From: Artemia franciscana
Taxonomy: Eukaryota > Arthropoda > Branchiopoda > Anostraca > Artemiidae
Reading direction: 5' to 3'
DNA length: 64,000 nt
Assembly: GCF_032884065.1 (NCBI RefSeq)
Contig: NC_088866.1
Location: 46,100,653-46,164,652, forward strand
The position numbers and the translations under genes were made by a program. Of this stretch, positions 21,341 through 32,724 are shown one piece after another; the stretch's first letter is position 1, and each line of letters opens with the position of its first letter. The notes beneath the pieces are model-generated. The model was given only the letters and a program-made list of their open reading frames with translations. It ran no database searches and was not told the DNA's origin.

Positions 21341-22368
21341 GGCTAATAATTTTAATTAAGTGAATAAAATTTCACTGTCTCATAAAAGGACCCGTCCCCG
21401 TTTTGACCTCTTATTTGTATTACCACAGCCAAAATTAGTATCCAGGCACATGCGCAGGGGATAATCTTCGGGCCCATGTCCCTTCACTACTCCTCCAACA
21501 AATCAGCTTATTCACAATTTGGCCGATGACTTCTTATATTGTCCATACAATTTCCTTATCTGTGTTGTTTTTCGGTACAGTGTGTCTTTTCCGAAGTTTA
21601 TATTCCCCAAAGTCCCTTCCACAGAAAAATGACGCGTACGTGCCTGGTCATGTAACAAGATCCACACCCAAAATCAGTTGTACTTCAAAACTAACTGACA
21701 GAAACAGCACCAAAACCCAATAGACTTATTGTTCTGTATACAAGCTGTATATGTACACGTTGTATATGTCGTATAGCTAGTGATGAATTAACACAATACT
21801 GAATTTCAAGGGAAGGAGGCTAAATATAGTTAAAACTACAAAAAAAAGACAAGCAAATTATATAGAATCTGAAAAAACCTGGGGCAAATTTAAGAATAAT
21901 AGGGTTTCGAGCAAGAACGACCGAACCACAAGATGGATTTGGACCCGAAACTACTAGTCAGTTTAATGATTTGTACAAAATTTCACAAACTGTTTTGCGA
22001 AATCAATACTACTTCCAAATTAACACACACAAATATCGTCAAAAGTACAATGTTGGTTGTATTTATAGATCATTAAAGAATGTATACAAGAACTCATTCC
22101 GACGAGAGAATATATATGATCATGTCAAAACAGGAAAAAAACAGATCAAGTTATGGAAAAATTAAAAAAAAAAGATTGGAAAACAGTATAATGAATAGGT
22201 GCCGGAAGCCTCATTTTAAAATTTATAATCTTACTAATATTTGTATAATGTACACGAAACTTGTATATATTGAGAAATAATACAATTTTGCTAACTTATC
22301 TGTTTTTATAAAATTTCACTTAGAATTATCCAGAATTAAAACTACTTCTCAACTAAGACACATAAACA
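21341..22368. other. HYLS1 3' flank, no other gene recognised
   Basis: Downstream of the HYLS1 stop on the minus strand. The 3' UTR and polyadenylation site should lie here, but AATAAA-like strings are common by base composition and none stands out. Confidence 0.4.
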
Positions 22369-22565
22369 TCACCGAAAATAAACATCCCGATTTAAGTTCA
22401 TATAATGACGAACAGCCCATCGAAGTTCACGATGGTCGTTACACCCGACTGTTGGCTGACACTTCCACAATTTCTCGTACCAGTGGTAGAGTCGAACGGG
22501 GTCACAACGTAGGTCAGTGGAGGAAATCATCCCACGACTACTCGAAGGGCGAGGTGGGAGTATCA
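22369..22565 (-). CDS. HYLS1: HYLS1, exon 5 (HYLS1 box, stop codon)
   Basis: Last exon of a centriolar protein needed for cilium formation (HYLS1 is incorporated stably into centrioles; human mutations cause hydrolethalus syndrome). The acceptor TTGTATTCTAG ends at 22566; two bases complete a codon begun in exon 4 and the frame runs to TGA 22369-22371. It encodes PPRPSSSRG, then CDPVRLYHWYEKLW and NDHRELRWAVRHYM. This is the conserved C-terminal HYLS1 box (DPVxxYxxYxxxW, then DxxxLRWxVR), including the Asp at the start of the box. The protein ends 12 residues after the box, which is typical. The five exons total 588 bases, 195 residues, somewhat short for the family. The intron before it is 3.7 kb. 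Confidence 0.85.
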
Positions 22566-22732
22566 CTAGAATACAAATCGGATTTATTGTTGGCATACGT
22601 TGTAATTACAAAAAACATTAGAGTCTTTGATTTTGGTATATACCTTCATACTTCTGACCATTGGGAAACTGATGGGCTGGAACTAAAAAAAAAAAAATCG
22701 CTTAGCCTCAGAGAGTTATAATTGTAACTCGA

Positions 22733-23040
22733 AAAAATAAAACGAAATGAAAAATATAGAAAAGGATTAATATTTTAATATGACAGCGGGAAAATACCAA
22801 AAAGGTGTTTTTTTTATTAAAAATTAACAAGAATAAAAAGGGTCGAAATATTTCAGCCTCAAATCTGGAAGCCTTGGCCAACAGAAACAAAAAAAGGAAA
22901 CAGAAAACGAGATTTTCGGACCTCTACTATTATAAACTTAAAATTTAAAAAACCGATTTTTTGTTATTTTCCCACTGTCATATTAAAATATATAACTTGC
23001 TTTTTAATTTATTTTTTCCTATTTCATTTTATTTTTAAAT
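22733..23040. mobile_element. MITE-like foldback element in HYLS1 intron 4, copy 1
   Basis: Inverted ends: AATATTTTAATATGACAG (from about 22770) pairs with CTGTCATATTAAAATATA (to about 22994), and the outer AATAAAACGAAATGAAAAAT pairs with ATTTCATTTTATTTTT. There is no coding capacity. A relative lies at 25103-25572. Confidence 0.7.
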
Positions 23041-25102
23041 GAAAAAGCAATATGTTCTAAAATATTTATTGTTGTAGCTAATTAGAGGGCAGTTGTCAAC
23101 AATTTAGTCATTATAAATTAGCAACAGCTTGGTCATCATATATAATGGCCCATAAAATCAGGCAATTTAATAATTTTATATTTGTCTACAATAATCAAGG
23201 ATACAGTATTACATTGACCGGTCATTATATTATTTCTCAAGTCACTTTAATTAATCGATAGCAATTTGGCAATCCCCTTTTACTTCTGTCGAAACTTTAA
23301 TTTATAACTAGGTAAAAAAAAAACAAGATCAAGAAATGGTTTTGAACTTCGAATTCAAAATACCTAGCTGCTAAAAGGGTGACACATTTAGGGTTCGAGT
23401 CCAAGACGTCAAAAGAGGTCGCACACTTGAAAGGAATATTTTCGTATTTGTTGTTGATTTAACAGATGCCCATCTTTATAGATTAGGCACAAATTTGGAG
23501 CCCAAACCGTCATATTTATCACATAATATACCTTCACACTAGAGGATGAAACCGCAACTAAAACTGTCCATTTCAAAACTACAAGTTTGAGGGCCTTTAG
23601 GTTACAGTCGTACTAAGTGCAAAGGTAGTAAAACGGTAAATCTGTTTCTGGGCTGTTGGCTACCCAATAATGCCATATAGTATGTTTATTAATATACGGT
23701 TTCCATTCTTAATTATAAATCATTTCTAATGGGGTTGGGAGATTATTCCCTCTGCGAACCCATGCTTCCCATGCTTCTCGGATTTCTCATTCTTAATTGT
23801 AAATAATTTAAAATTGGTTTAGAGACTATTTCCTCTGCAAACCCATGCTTTCTGGATTTTTCATGGCACTACAGCCCCCTGAGAGTCTTAATACATAACT
23901 TGCAACTCCTTGAGACTAGACAAACCTTTCAAAAACAGGAATCATGTTCATTGCAAAGAGGGTCATGTTTTGTTCCATTTTCTTTTTTATTGGAAAGAGG
24001 AACGAAACACGGAGCCGAAATCAACTTTACGCTGGAGGAACTAATTTACAAAATGTAATGAAAAGTTTATCTATGCCGCGGATATTCATCAGTCAGAGAT
24101 TTCAATCAGAGATTGTGCAAGAATACGATCAAAGAGAGAAGGCTAACGCTATAGTCAAGGCGGCTGTCAAGTGTCGTAAAAAAAGATAATAAAATAATAA
24201 AAGATAATAAAATAAAATAATAATAAAATAAAAGATAATAATAAAAGATAATAAAAATAAAGATAAAAAAAGGTATGTAGCTCAAAATGTCATCAAGTTG
24301 AAGCTTGTCAAGCCAATAGAAACTTTGAAATTTTTTAACTATATGTATGTATAAGTACAAATCGAATCTGCGAATAAAAAATTTTATACCATGAATAATA
24401 ATTTTCTCGAATTGCCCACTCAATTTCCACCATTATTAAGTGTCCGAACAATGTAATATTTTCAATATAATTTAGCATTTTGTCACATTTCATTAGGAAC
24501 TTCAAATTGTCCTGGTATTATAAATAATACCCAATTATTTACATTGGCTGAGACATATACATTATCAAAACAATCCCAATCGTCAATTCACGGAAATTAG
24601 GAAGAGGGGAGGGGGAAATGTAATTTTCAAGGTTTAGAGTGGATATCTAGTTGTGTTTTCTATTTTTCAGTAAAAATACCAAAAAACTTAGGGACCAAAA
24701 ATCCTAAGAGGATACTTGCCCCTCCCTTCCAATTGACGCCACTGTCAGGTTACTAGCATTAGTGCCTTATTGTTAATTACTTTTTTAATAAATGACTGTC
24801 TCCATTGAAATTATGAAATCTATAGAATAAACAGTCATACGACGGTTAAATTATCCTAGTCAACTCATAATATGCAAAAATTTTGAAACTCCATATCAAA
24901 GATTATTTGTAACAAGATGGGAAACTAAATCTAAAAAATCATGCTATGTAACTGGATTAGATGTCGCTAAGAACAAACAAAGATTTTGACATGAAATACG
25001 ATTTTGAAATTATAAAATATAAAGGTTACAAAAGTACACATTATGAAATATGATTGTTGTCAACTGTTCTATTTAACCATTTCACATTAATCCTAAGTAT
25101 GA
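23041..25102. other. HYLS1 intron 4, left part, no gene recognised
   Basis: AT-rich. Contains a lone B-box-like GGTTCGAGTCC (23392-23402), a diverged tandem duplication of about 90 bases (about 23703-23865, both copies with CCCATGCTT) and a simple repeat at 24180-24275. An 81-codon plus-strand frame (23944-24189) shows no family resemblance. Confidence 0.45.
24180..24275. repeat. AATAAAAGAT-type simple repeat
   Basis: Irregular run of (A)nTAAAAGATAATAAAA units, purely A, T and occasional G. Confidence 0.9.
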
Positions 25103-25572
25103 CAAATAAAACGAAATGAAAATATGGAGAAACGGGTAGAATATTTCAAATATGGTAATGGCAAAAAACAAAAAAAACTTATTTTCATCAATCATAATAA
25201 GAGCCTAGAGATTCTGGCTTCAGGAAGTGGCTTCAGGTCTGGAAACCCTTATCAACGAAAAACAAACTAAAACAAATGAAACAAAACACATTAAGAAAAG
25301 GAAAAAAACACGAATGATAGAAACTTGCATCTGAATAATTTTCAATACGGTTCACATTTGTTTCCCTTTTCTTTATGTGTTTTGTTTAATTTAATCTAGT
25401 TTCATTTGTTTTAGTTTTTTTTTATAAAGGATTCCAGACGTGAAGCTGAAATATTCGGACTTTTATTATTGTTTGTGAAATAATAATCATTGCTTTTGTT
25501 ATTTTCTACTGTCTTATTTGAAATAGTATATCCGTTTTTCAAAACTTTCATTTGTTTTATTTGTAAATTGAA
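25103..25572. mobile_element. MITE-like foldback element in HYLS1 intron 4, copy 2
   Basis: Outer arms (ACAAATAAAACGAAATGAAA at about 25103 and TTTCATTTGTTTTATTTGT at about 25548-25566) and a second, inner pair of arms (AACAAATGAAACAAAACACA near 25273 against TGTGTTTTGTTTAATTTAAT and TAGTTTCATTTG near 25376-25409) give a nested hairpin plan. Related to 22733-23040 by its ends and by the CCAGA...GAAATATTCGGAC block. Confidence 0.65.
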
Positions 25573-25859
25573 AGGCAAGGTGGTTTAAGAAATTATTACA
25601 CAATACTAAACATCTGGAAACAAGCCCTCTGAAGCAATAAATTTTGATAGGTGGATTCTCAATGCATTATAAAATAATAATGCATAAATTTTTACCTTTG
25701 AGGTTTTTTACTTGCTATATACACTCCCTATAAAATACATTCATACTTCCTATACATACTATATACATACTCCCTACAAATACAAAATACATTCCCTATA
25801 TGACAAGTGTTATTTAAGGCGATCATAATTTAAAAGGACATATTTTTCTAGCAAAAGTT

Positions 25860-25950
25860 AAACCTACTACTAACAACTCACCGCAGCGCCAAGCCACTAG
25901 AGGCCAACACAGCTACGCACGCTCTCCCTCCATAAAGCTCAAGTGCATGT
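25860..25950 (-). mobile_element. RTE-type element, 3'-end fragment
   Basis: Reverse complement of the last 60 or so bases of the RTE copies (GCGTGCGTAGCTGTGTTGGC) including the start of the (TAG)n tail, seen here as CCTACTACTAACAACTCAC. It lies inside HYLS1 intron 4, in the same orientation as the gene. Confidence 0.75.
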
Positions 25951-26018
25951 AAACTATTACAAAACTATAGTAAAAATATAACATATTAAAAAAAACTAAT
26001 ATATCTAAACTATCCCCC

Positions 26019-26036
26019 CTCTCTCTCTCTCTCTCT
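26019..26036. repeat. (CT)n microsatellite
   Basis: Nine CT units, followed by a pyrimidine-rich stretch to about 26090. Confidence 0.9.
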
Positions 26037-26233
26037 TTTCTTTCTCTTTCTTGTTCTTCTTTTCCTCCTATTTCTCTCCGACTTTAAACATAATTCTACA
26101 AAAAACCATAAAAAACTTTAACTCTCTGGGAATTTGCATGCAAATACAACTAGAATAATTCAATTTGTCATTTCATTCATCTTTTCCTCTGCAAAATATT
26201 AAAAAAAGAAACTCAGCTAGGAAAAAAACATAC

Positions 26234-26329
26234 CAGATTTAAATAGGAGATCGGAGCTTCGAGAACTTGGACGAGCCCCTTCAGAAGAATTAGGCCTTTC
26301 CTTTAAAATTGCATCGTTTTCCTTGTTTA
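26234..26329 (-). CDS. HYLS1: HYLS1, exon 4
   Basis: The acceptor TTTTTCTTCTAG and donor CTG/GTATGT frame a 96-base exon. It begins with two bases that complete the codon left by exon 3 and ends one base into a codon, which is the phase exon 5 needs. It encodes VNKENDAILKERPNSSEG and ARPSSRSSDLLFKSG-type sequence: a polar, Ser-rich linker ahead of the HYLS1 box, as expected for the poorly conserved middle of this protein. The intron before it is 10.7 kb and full of retrotransposons. Confidence 0.75.
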
Positions 26330-27639
26330 CTAGAAGAAAAATTATCAATTCGATGGCGGGTTATACGTAAAATTTAAAGACACCAAAAAGCAATATGCCC
26401 TTTTATTAAAGAGAAGAGATCACATGATTTCCCTTGTTTACTGAATTCGACTGCAGCAATTCAAAATACGCTAAGTAATATATCCGAGGCTATGTCCAGG
26501 CGGTTGGGGAGGGAGGTATGGGTTTGAAACCCCCTTCCAAAATTTTTGTTTGACTTGTAAAAAGGCTACGTATTCATATTCGTTAATGAAATAGCTATCG
26601 TAGCACCCAAAAATGAACGCTAAATTACGCTACTTGTACAATCACAAAAGGGTGACTTGTTAACTGCACTTACGACATATGGCACAACTTTCAATTCACT
26701 TGTTAAATGCACTTAGGAAATATGGTACAAAAGAGGTGGCAAATCAGTGCTTCTCGTTTGTTCATAGTGATTTCCCAAATTTCCTTATTAGCTCATGTCT
26801 TGGATCAAAATCAGGGGGGCGAATTCAAGAGCTCAAGGGCACTTTCTTAGTTACTGTAACTTAGTCCGAGTATTATCTTAGTAACGTGTTTTTGAACACC
26901 CTTTTTTTACTAACTTTTTATGGGGTTTTTTTGTGAGTTTTATAAACCTTACCAAAATGAATTATCCCCCCTCCCCGAACAAAATTTCCAGGATACAACC
27001 ATGAACATATTTGTAAAACCACAATCTGTTGTCCATCAGAGAAAACTAAACAATAACAATTGGTCCTTTTCCCAACCTTATTGGGTTTGCAAGATGTTTA
27101 GAAGTTTCTTGTTTTTAAATGCGCTATATCCATTTTTCTTACCTATTGGAAACTGATTTTTTGACTTAAAGGTAGTTTTGCTGCATCTTGGATACCTTAA
27201 AAATACCAACAATCAGTCCTTAATATTGTGCCTCCGTTTTTGGGGGGAATCCCCGAGCTTCACCGCAAGGAAATTGGGCTTTCAAAATCTCCCCGAAAAT
27301 CAACTTTTGTAAATAGACAAGCGTTAAAACTAGACACAAGTCGCTAATTTTCGTTGCGTTTTTTTTTGGAAAGGGGATAATGGAAAACGCAATTTTTGTT
27401 GAGTAAGCTAGTCGAAGTCTAGAAAAATCCCAGGGTAGTGGAAGCGCTTCCTTAATAACGGTAAAAACAATATACTAAATTTTTTAATAGTAAGTTGTAT
27501 AAAATACGCTATTCGATTCTATTTTCTAGGGCTATAATGAAAAAAAGTTTAGGCTCCGATTTTAAGGATGAACGATGACCCCGTTTTAAGAATGAACCGT
27601 TTTAAGGATGAAGGATGAAAGGAATATTTATTGATTCAA
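26330..27639. other. HYLS1 intron 3, left part
   Basis: No gene seen. A fragment at about 27505-27610 (TTTTCTAGGGCTATAATGAAA) matches the RTE C-terminal region; the rest is AT-rich. Confidence 0.5.
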
Positions 27640-28001
27640 TAGCCCGTTATCAAATGGGAACAACAGAAAAGAGAAGAAATATTAGAGAAAGAAAACAGGG
27701 AAATTATGAAATTAGCTTAAAAAGAATTTATTTACCAATGCCAACAGGAAAGGTAATATAAACAGGAAGTAGAGTTCATGATGAATAAGGAAGCTGTCAA
27801 GTCCTGTTTAGTTGGGGAAGGTATCAAAATAGAATGCCAATCGCTCATTTTATACTAAAAAGTGCAGAGTATCAGTTATAATAGTAAATGCCCCTGTAGA
27901 ATCGACTGCGGAAATAGTAGTGATTCAGATGAATTTTACTTACAGTTACAAGAGCAAATAGAGGATCCTAGGTAGAAATAGGAAGTTTTTATTAGGAGAT
28001 T
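27640..28001 (+). pseudogene. Older RTE-type element, left part (endonuclease)
   Basis: Broken frame with MNKEAVKSCL (compare MNKEAAKSCLDW in the copy at 44.1 kb) and the LLGD strand ahead of the DFN motif of the APE endonuclease. It continues at 28694 after a nested insertion: TTTTTATTAGGAGA here joins TTTTAACGCCCAGG there without loss when compared with the copy at 44.3 kb. Confidence 0.7.
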
Positions 28002-28620
28002 GATCAGGTTAGGAGCTTCAGTTACCTTGGTAGTATTATTAGTAAGGATGATGGGAGTAGTGAAGACGTTAAAAGTAGAATAGCTAAGGCTCAGGGTGTT
28101 TTTTTCACAGTTAAAAAAAGTTTGGAAGAATAGAAAGATAAGTCTACAAACCAAGATTAGAATATTGGAAGCTACATTGATGACAGTGGTCAAATATGGC
28201 TCTGAAACATGGGCACTCCGAAAAGCAGATGAAAATTTACTAGATGTTTTCCAGAGAAATTGCCTACGGATTGTTCCGGGTACCCGGCTTACTGACCGTA
28301 ATTCAAACAGTAGGTTGTACGAAAAGTGTGGTTCAATCCCGTTTTCTGGGGCTATAATGAAAGAAAGGTTGAGATGGCTAGGCCACGTTCTACGGATAAA
28401 GGATGACAGATTACCGAAGGTTGTCCTTTTTGGTCAACCGTCTGGGGCTACACGGAAAGCAGGTCGTCCTTGTCTGGGTTGGGAGGATGTCATAAATGAA
28501 GATCTAAAGGAAATGGGAACTTCCTGGGAGGGTGTAAAGAGGGAGGCTTTAAATAGATTAGGTTGGAGGAGGAGCGTGCGTAGCTGTGTTGGCCTCAGGC
28601 TGCTTGGTGCTGCAGTGAGT

Positions 28621-28686
<66 letters not shown>

Positions 28687-28693
28687 CAGTAGT
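28002..28693 (+). mobile_element. 5'-truncated RTE-type retrotransposon nested in an older copy
   Basis: About 690 bases holding only the C-terminal part of the reverse transcriptase protein and a (TAG)n tail (28618-28693). It is flanked by AGATT at 27997-28001 and 28694-28698, a short target-site duplication. The open frame 28096-28623 (175 codons) is intact and includes TLMTVVKYGSETWALRKADE, RLRWLGHVLRIKDDRLPK and the C-terminal GWRRSVRSCVGLRLLGAA, typical of RTE proteins often annotated as craniofacial development protein 2-like. It lacks endonuclease and catalytic RT motifs, so it is immobile itself. An intact short frame and clean ends suggest a fairly recent insertion. Confidence 0.8.
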
Positions 28694-30560
28694 AGATTTT
28701 AACGCCCAGGTCGATAGAAATATGGATAGATGTTATCCAAGCCAATGTATATTTGACGTAGGATAATAAAATAGTAATGGCTATAGACTGCTTGGTTTTG
28801 TAGTTATAATAATCTAGCTATAACCAACAGAGTATTTGGTTATAAAATGGCTCATAAGTTAACGTGGTACACATGTGATGATAAGACAACAAACCTTACT
28901 GATTATGTTACTGTGAACCAAAAATTAGCAGGATCAATACAAGATACTAGGGATGTTATTAATGTCAAAAGCAAAGACCACCATCTAGTAGTGTCTAAGG
29001 TTAATTAAAATGTGAAATTTCGGAAGGGTAACAACCTTCCGGGAAGTTATGAAGTTGGTAGGCTCCAGGATAAAAATTGGGAGGAAATTTCCAGGAACAG
29101 TAGAATACTACACGGGAAAATATTTGTAAAATATAGAAGATGGATGGAATGATTTTAGGAAAATGCTTTGTGAAGTTACTGATATTGTCTTAGGGAAGAA
29201 AGTTAGAAGAGACGCAGCTAGGAAAGGGGCTTGTAATAGAATTATCTGAGTGATACATCATATGAAAATAAAAGGAATGTAAAGAAAGTGGAGAAAGCAT
29301 TATGATATAACTAAGCAGGTGTGAAGTGGAGACCACGGATAAAATTGCCAGGGATCTGGAAGATGCAGCTAGACTGCATAATAGTAAAATATTGTGCTGA
29401 CATGTTAATAAATTGAGAGGAAGTTGTCTATGTGGACTTGACCTAGTTCAAGATAGGAACCGGGCCACATTTAGTGATAAAACAAGAGTTAAAGAGAGAT
29501 GGACAGACCATTTTGGGAATGTGCTAAACCGGGATAGTGTTACAGGAAAAGATATAAGAGGGAAATGAAAAGTTTCCAACACCTTGGTTGTGAAGAAAGA
29601 TTTATTTGTGAAGAAGAATCAGTGACAGTACTAACAGGATTACAAAATAATAAGACAACAGGCGCTGATAGTGATGAGTTTCTTAAATATGGTGGTTATG
29701 AGGTTAGAAATAAGCTACTGAATATGATTTTTGAAAAAGGGGAAGCGATTTTTGGCAATTATGACTAACCACTGTACAAGAAAGGTGATAAGAGTGAGTG
29801 TGGTAATTATAGAAGCACTATCCTGGTTTCTGTCGGTACCAAATTACTTATGATGATGATACTTTTCAGACTTAGAGATGTTGTAGACAAAGTTTTAAGC
29901 GAAAAACCATGCGGTTTTAGGAAGCATAGAGGATGTGTTAACCAAATTTTCACTCTTAGGTAATAATTGGGAAGCGCTTGAGTAATCAAACACCTTTAGT
30001 CCCCAGTTTCACAGATTATGAGCAAGCGTTGAACTCAGCTGACATAAGAACTCTAGCGAATGTCTAATCCTTGTTTGGTATACCAGACAAATACATAAAA
30101 GTGATTAGAGCTACGGGTTAGAATAACACTGCTCCTTAAGGGTAGGAAGTAAGGTTAGTAGCTGGTTTCGTATTAAATCAGAAGTTAAGCAAGGTTGTGT
30201 TCTATCCCTATTTATATAGATCATTGTGATTGATTTTGTTAAGGAGCACAAGAAAGGCAATGGAAGAACACGGAATCAAATGGGGAGGATAAACTTTCCT
30301 GGACTTACATTTTGCTGATGACTTAAGCATCCTAGATGAAAGTGTGAGCAAAATGAATGAACTTTTAGAAGTTTTGCGAGTTCAGGGTGCTAGAATAGAT
30401 TTAAAAATAAATATTAAGAAGACTAAATCACTAAGGCTAGGAATAAGTGAAGATGACATGGTGAGATTTATCAGGTAGACAGTTTCACTTACCTAGATAT
30501 TATTATTAGTAAAGACTGTGAGAGCAGTAAAGAGGTAAAAGCTCTCAAGCAGTAAACATT
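28694..30560 (+). pseudogene. Older RTE-type element, right part (endonuclease end and reverse transcriptase)
   Basis: Resumes the endonuclease at FNAQVDRN and continues, in many broken frames, through the linker (EEESVTVLTGLQNNKTTGAD), the RT region with FADDLSILDES near 30310 (catalytic F-ADD box preserved) and KINIKKTKSLRLGISE at about 30400-30450. It stops short of the C-terminus. Many stops and shifts make it old. Confidence 0.75.
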
Positions 30561-30599
30561 AATAGAGGATTATGTGTTGGATTATTTCACGACTGCATT

Positions 30600-32291
30600 T
30601 CGTTGACTTGGTATGAAATTATGGCTTCCGATCAATTTTTGCATTGTCCTTTACTAGCTTTGTAAGCCGATGTATGGCATGAAAACTAATAAATATGACA
30701 AGAGTAGTGTGAAGTTTTTTTCTAAAGAAACGATTCTTGAGGGAAAGTTATTATATGAAGTAAGCGCTATGTGCAAACTGGACACGGACATGCCAAAGAA
30801 GCCCCTTGCACTACTAGTCTATGTTGTGTATCATGCCTTTCTAGAAAACACAGCTGTTACTCTTTCAGCTGTCCCAGAAACCGAAAGCTAATAAAATCCC
30901 AGCCAATTCAAAGAAATGTCAACTAACCGAAGTTCCGTATCAGTGTTATCTTGGAATATAAATGGTGGCGTCCTGAATAAGCTTGCCTTGCTTAAAAAAA
31001 TTGTTGAAAAATATGACATAGGTTGCATACAGGAACACTTTTTATACCGGGTCGCAAAAACATACTACAAACATCTCGTGCTAATTCTACTTAGATATAC
31101 ACTGCTTCTCTTCAAAAACCAAAGGGCCGACCTAGCGCAGGGCTGGCTGCCTTGAGCAAGTATAAATTTAGACGTTTATGTTCGGAAGATCGCTTTCTTG
31201 CCGTTAGTTACAATGGTTGCACTATTGTGATGTTTATTTACCGTTTACTTACCGTTAGTTACAATGATTGCACTATTGTAGTGTTTATTTACCCACAGAT
31301 TATGGCGATCAGGCCTCGGAAATGAGGCTTAATAACGCACATTACAATTTAGCTAAATATGTGAAACAACCACCATTGGCGATTTAAACTGTGATTTATC
31401 AAGAGACCATTGCCCCCGAGCTTAAATTGTAAAAAAGATGTTGCTAAATGCAGGGTTTTCCAAACTGAGAGACACGGACTAGTCTAAAGAGAGGTGCGAA
31501 AATTAGTCCCTGTGAACGATTTTCAAATAATTGCTGAATTTTGGTACGTAACAAATGAGAGAAAAAAAAATACCATCGTGCATTATCACGCATAGTGCAA
31601 CTAAACATTTCGTAACTTAGCACCGTACCCCGTGCCTTCATCATCATTCCAAAATAAAAGTTTACCGTCCCAATAAAGATAATATATACGCATAATACCC
31701 TGACACCTTTTCTGATAGCATCCCCTTCCGGCTTCTAAAAGCCAGAAGCAAAACATCGCATCCTTATTACAAACTCAGATTGAAAAGTTAACGAAAAACA
31801 TAATGACAACTTCGCTTATGTTATGGAATCACAGCAAAAGTAGCCAAGCAGACAGGGTGAATTTAGTTAGTTCGAAAAATTCAATCAAAAAGAAGGATCT
31901 TGCACATAGAGCCGTTCATTGGGTTGGTGGTGTCTGGGAAAAATTATTTACAACGATATTGCAACTAGGCTGTGAAAGGTAATAAAACCTATAAAATCAT
32001 TGATGACAACAACATAAATAATAAATATGCTCCTATGCCCGAGATTTGGGACTTTGATATGTAAAGCGAGATTAGTGACTCTTCAGAATAATGCACTTCC
32101 ACCCTGTCCCTCTCCAAATGGCACTGACCTTTGATGATCTAAGAAAATCTGATCTTAGAATACGTTGGAGTGAAATTAAGGAACAGTATTCCGCTGGAAA
32201 TAAAAGATTCTGTTTCAGTTTCGTCATTTTGATACAGTTATAAAAAAACATCTTCTTTCAACCAATACAAATAAATAATGTTTAAGAGGAT
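30600..32291 (+). pseudogene. Older non-LTR element X: ORF1 end and endonuclease, interrupted
   Basis: ORF1-like frame 30670-30891 (VKFFSKETILEGKLLYEV) ends 25 bases before the ATG at 30916 of an ORF2 that opens with VLSWNINGGVLNKL and YDIGCIQEHFL, the first motifs of an APE-type endonuclease. The frame then breaks; GDLNCDLS, the endonuclease D-x-N motif, is readable at about 31378-31401. A 51-base stretch (31201-31251) is duplicated in tandem inside the endonuclease. The element is cut at 32291 by a nested insertion and resumes at 34382. Confidence 0.6.
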
Positions 32292-32671
32292 GTTGTTGTT
32301 GTTGTTTGGGGTTTGACGCGTTCGACCAATAGGTCATATGCGTTCGTATCACTCAGTTGTTCTGTGCCTTCTATGATCACTAGCTTGCTTGGGTGTCACT
32401 TAGTCATTATTCACTGAGCCAGAACAGTATCGCTTGACTTGCTAATGGAGGGGGGTTATTTGCCTGCAGCAACTGCCTGCGTTGAAAAACGGGAATCAAA
32501 ATACGGCAACTATACATTGTCAAACATCAATTAAAATACATGTACAACACAATAATAAAAATTAATACAAATTTTATACATTATAACCAATAACAATACA
32601 ACCAAATGTCGATAAAATATATCTAAAATGATAAATGGGGCAATTCTAAAAATCCTATTGAACAGGTAATA

Positions 32672-32673
<2 letters not shown>

Positions 32674-32715
<42 letters not shown>
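32674..32715. repeat. Poly(A) run of 42 (poly(T) on the element's sense strand)
   Basis: Homopolymer 9 bases after the stop codon of the RNase H frame. It is T on the sense strand, so it is not the element's poly(A) tail. Confidence 0.97.
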
Positions 32716-32717
<2 letters not shown>

Positions 32718-32724
32718 ATTTAGC

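Noticed and set aside
23360-23410. tRNA suggested by GGTTCGAGTCC
   Set aside because: No A box at the right distance and no cloverleaf.
23944-24189. 81-codon plus-strand frame in HYLS1 intron 4
   Set aside because: No recognisable motif or splice context; runs into a simple repeat.
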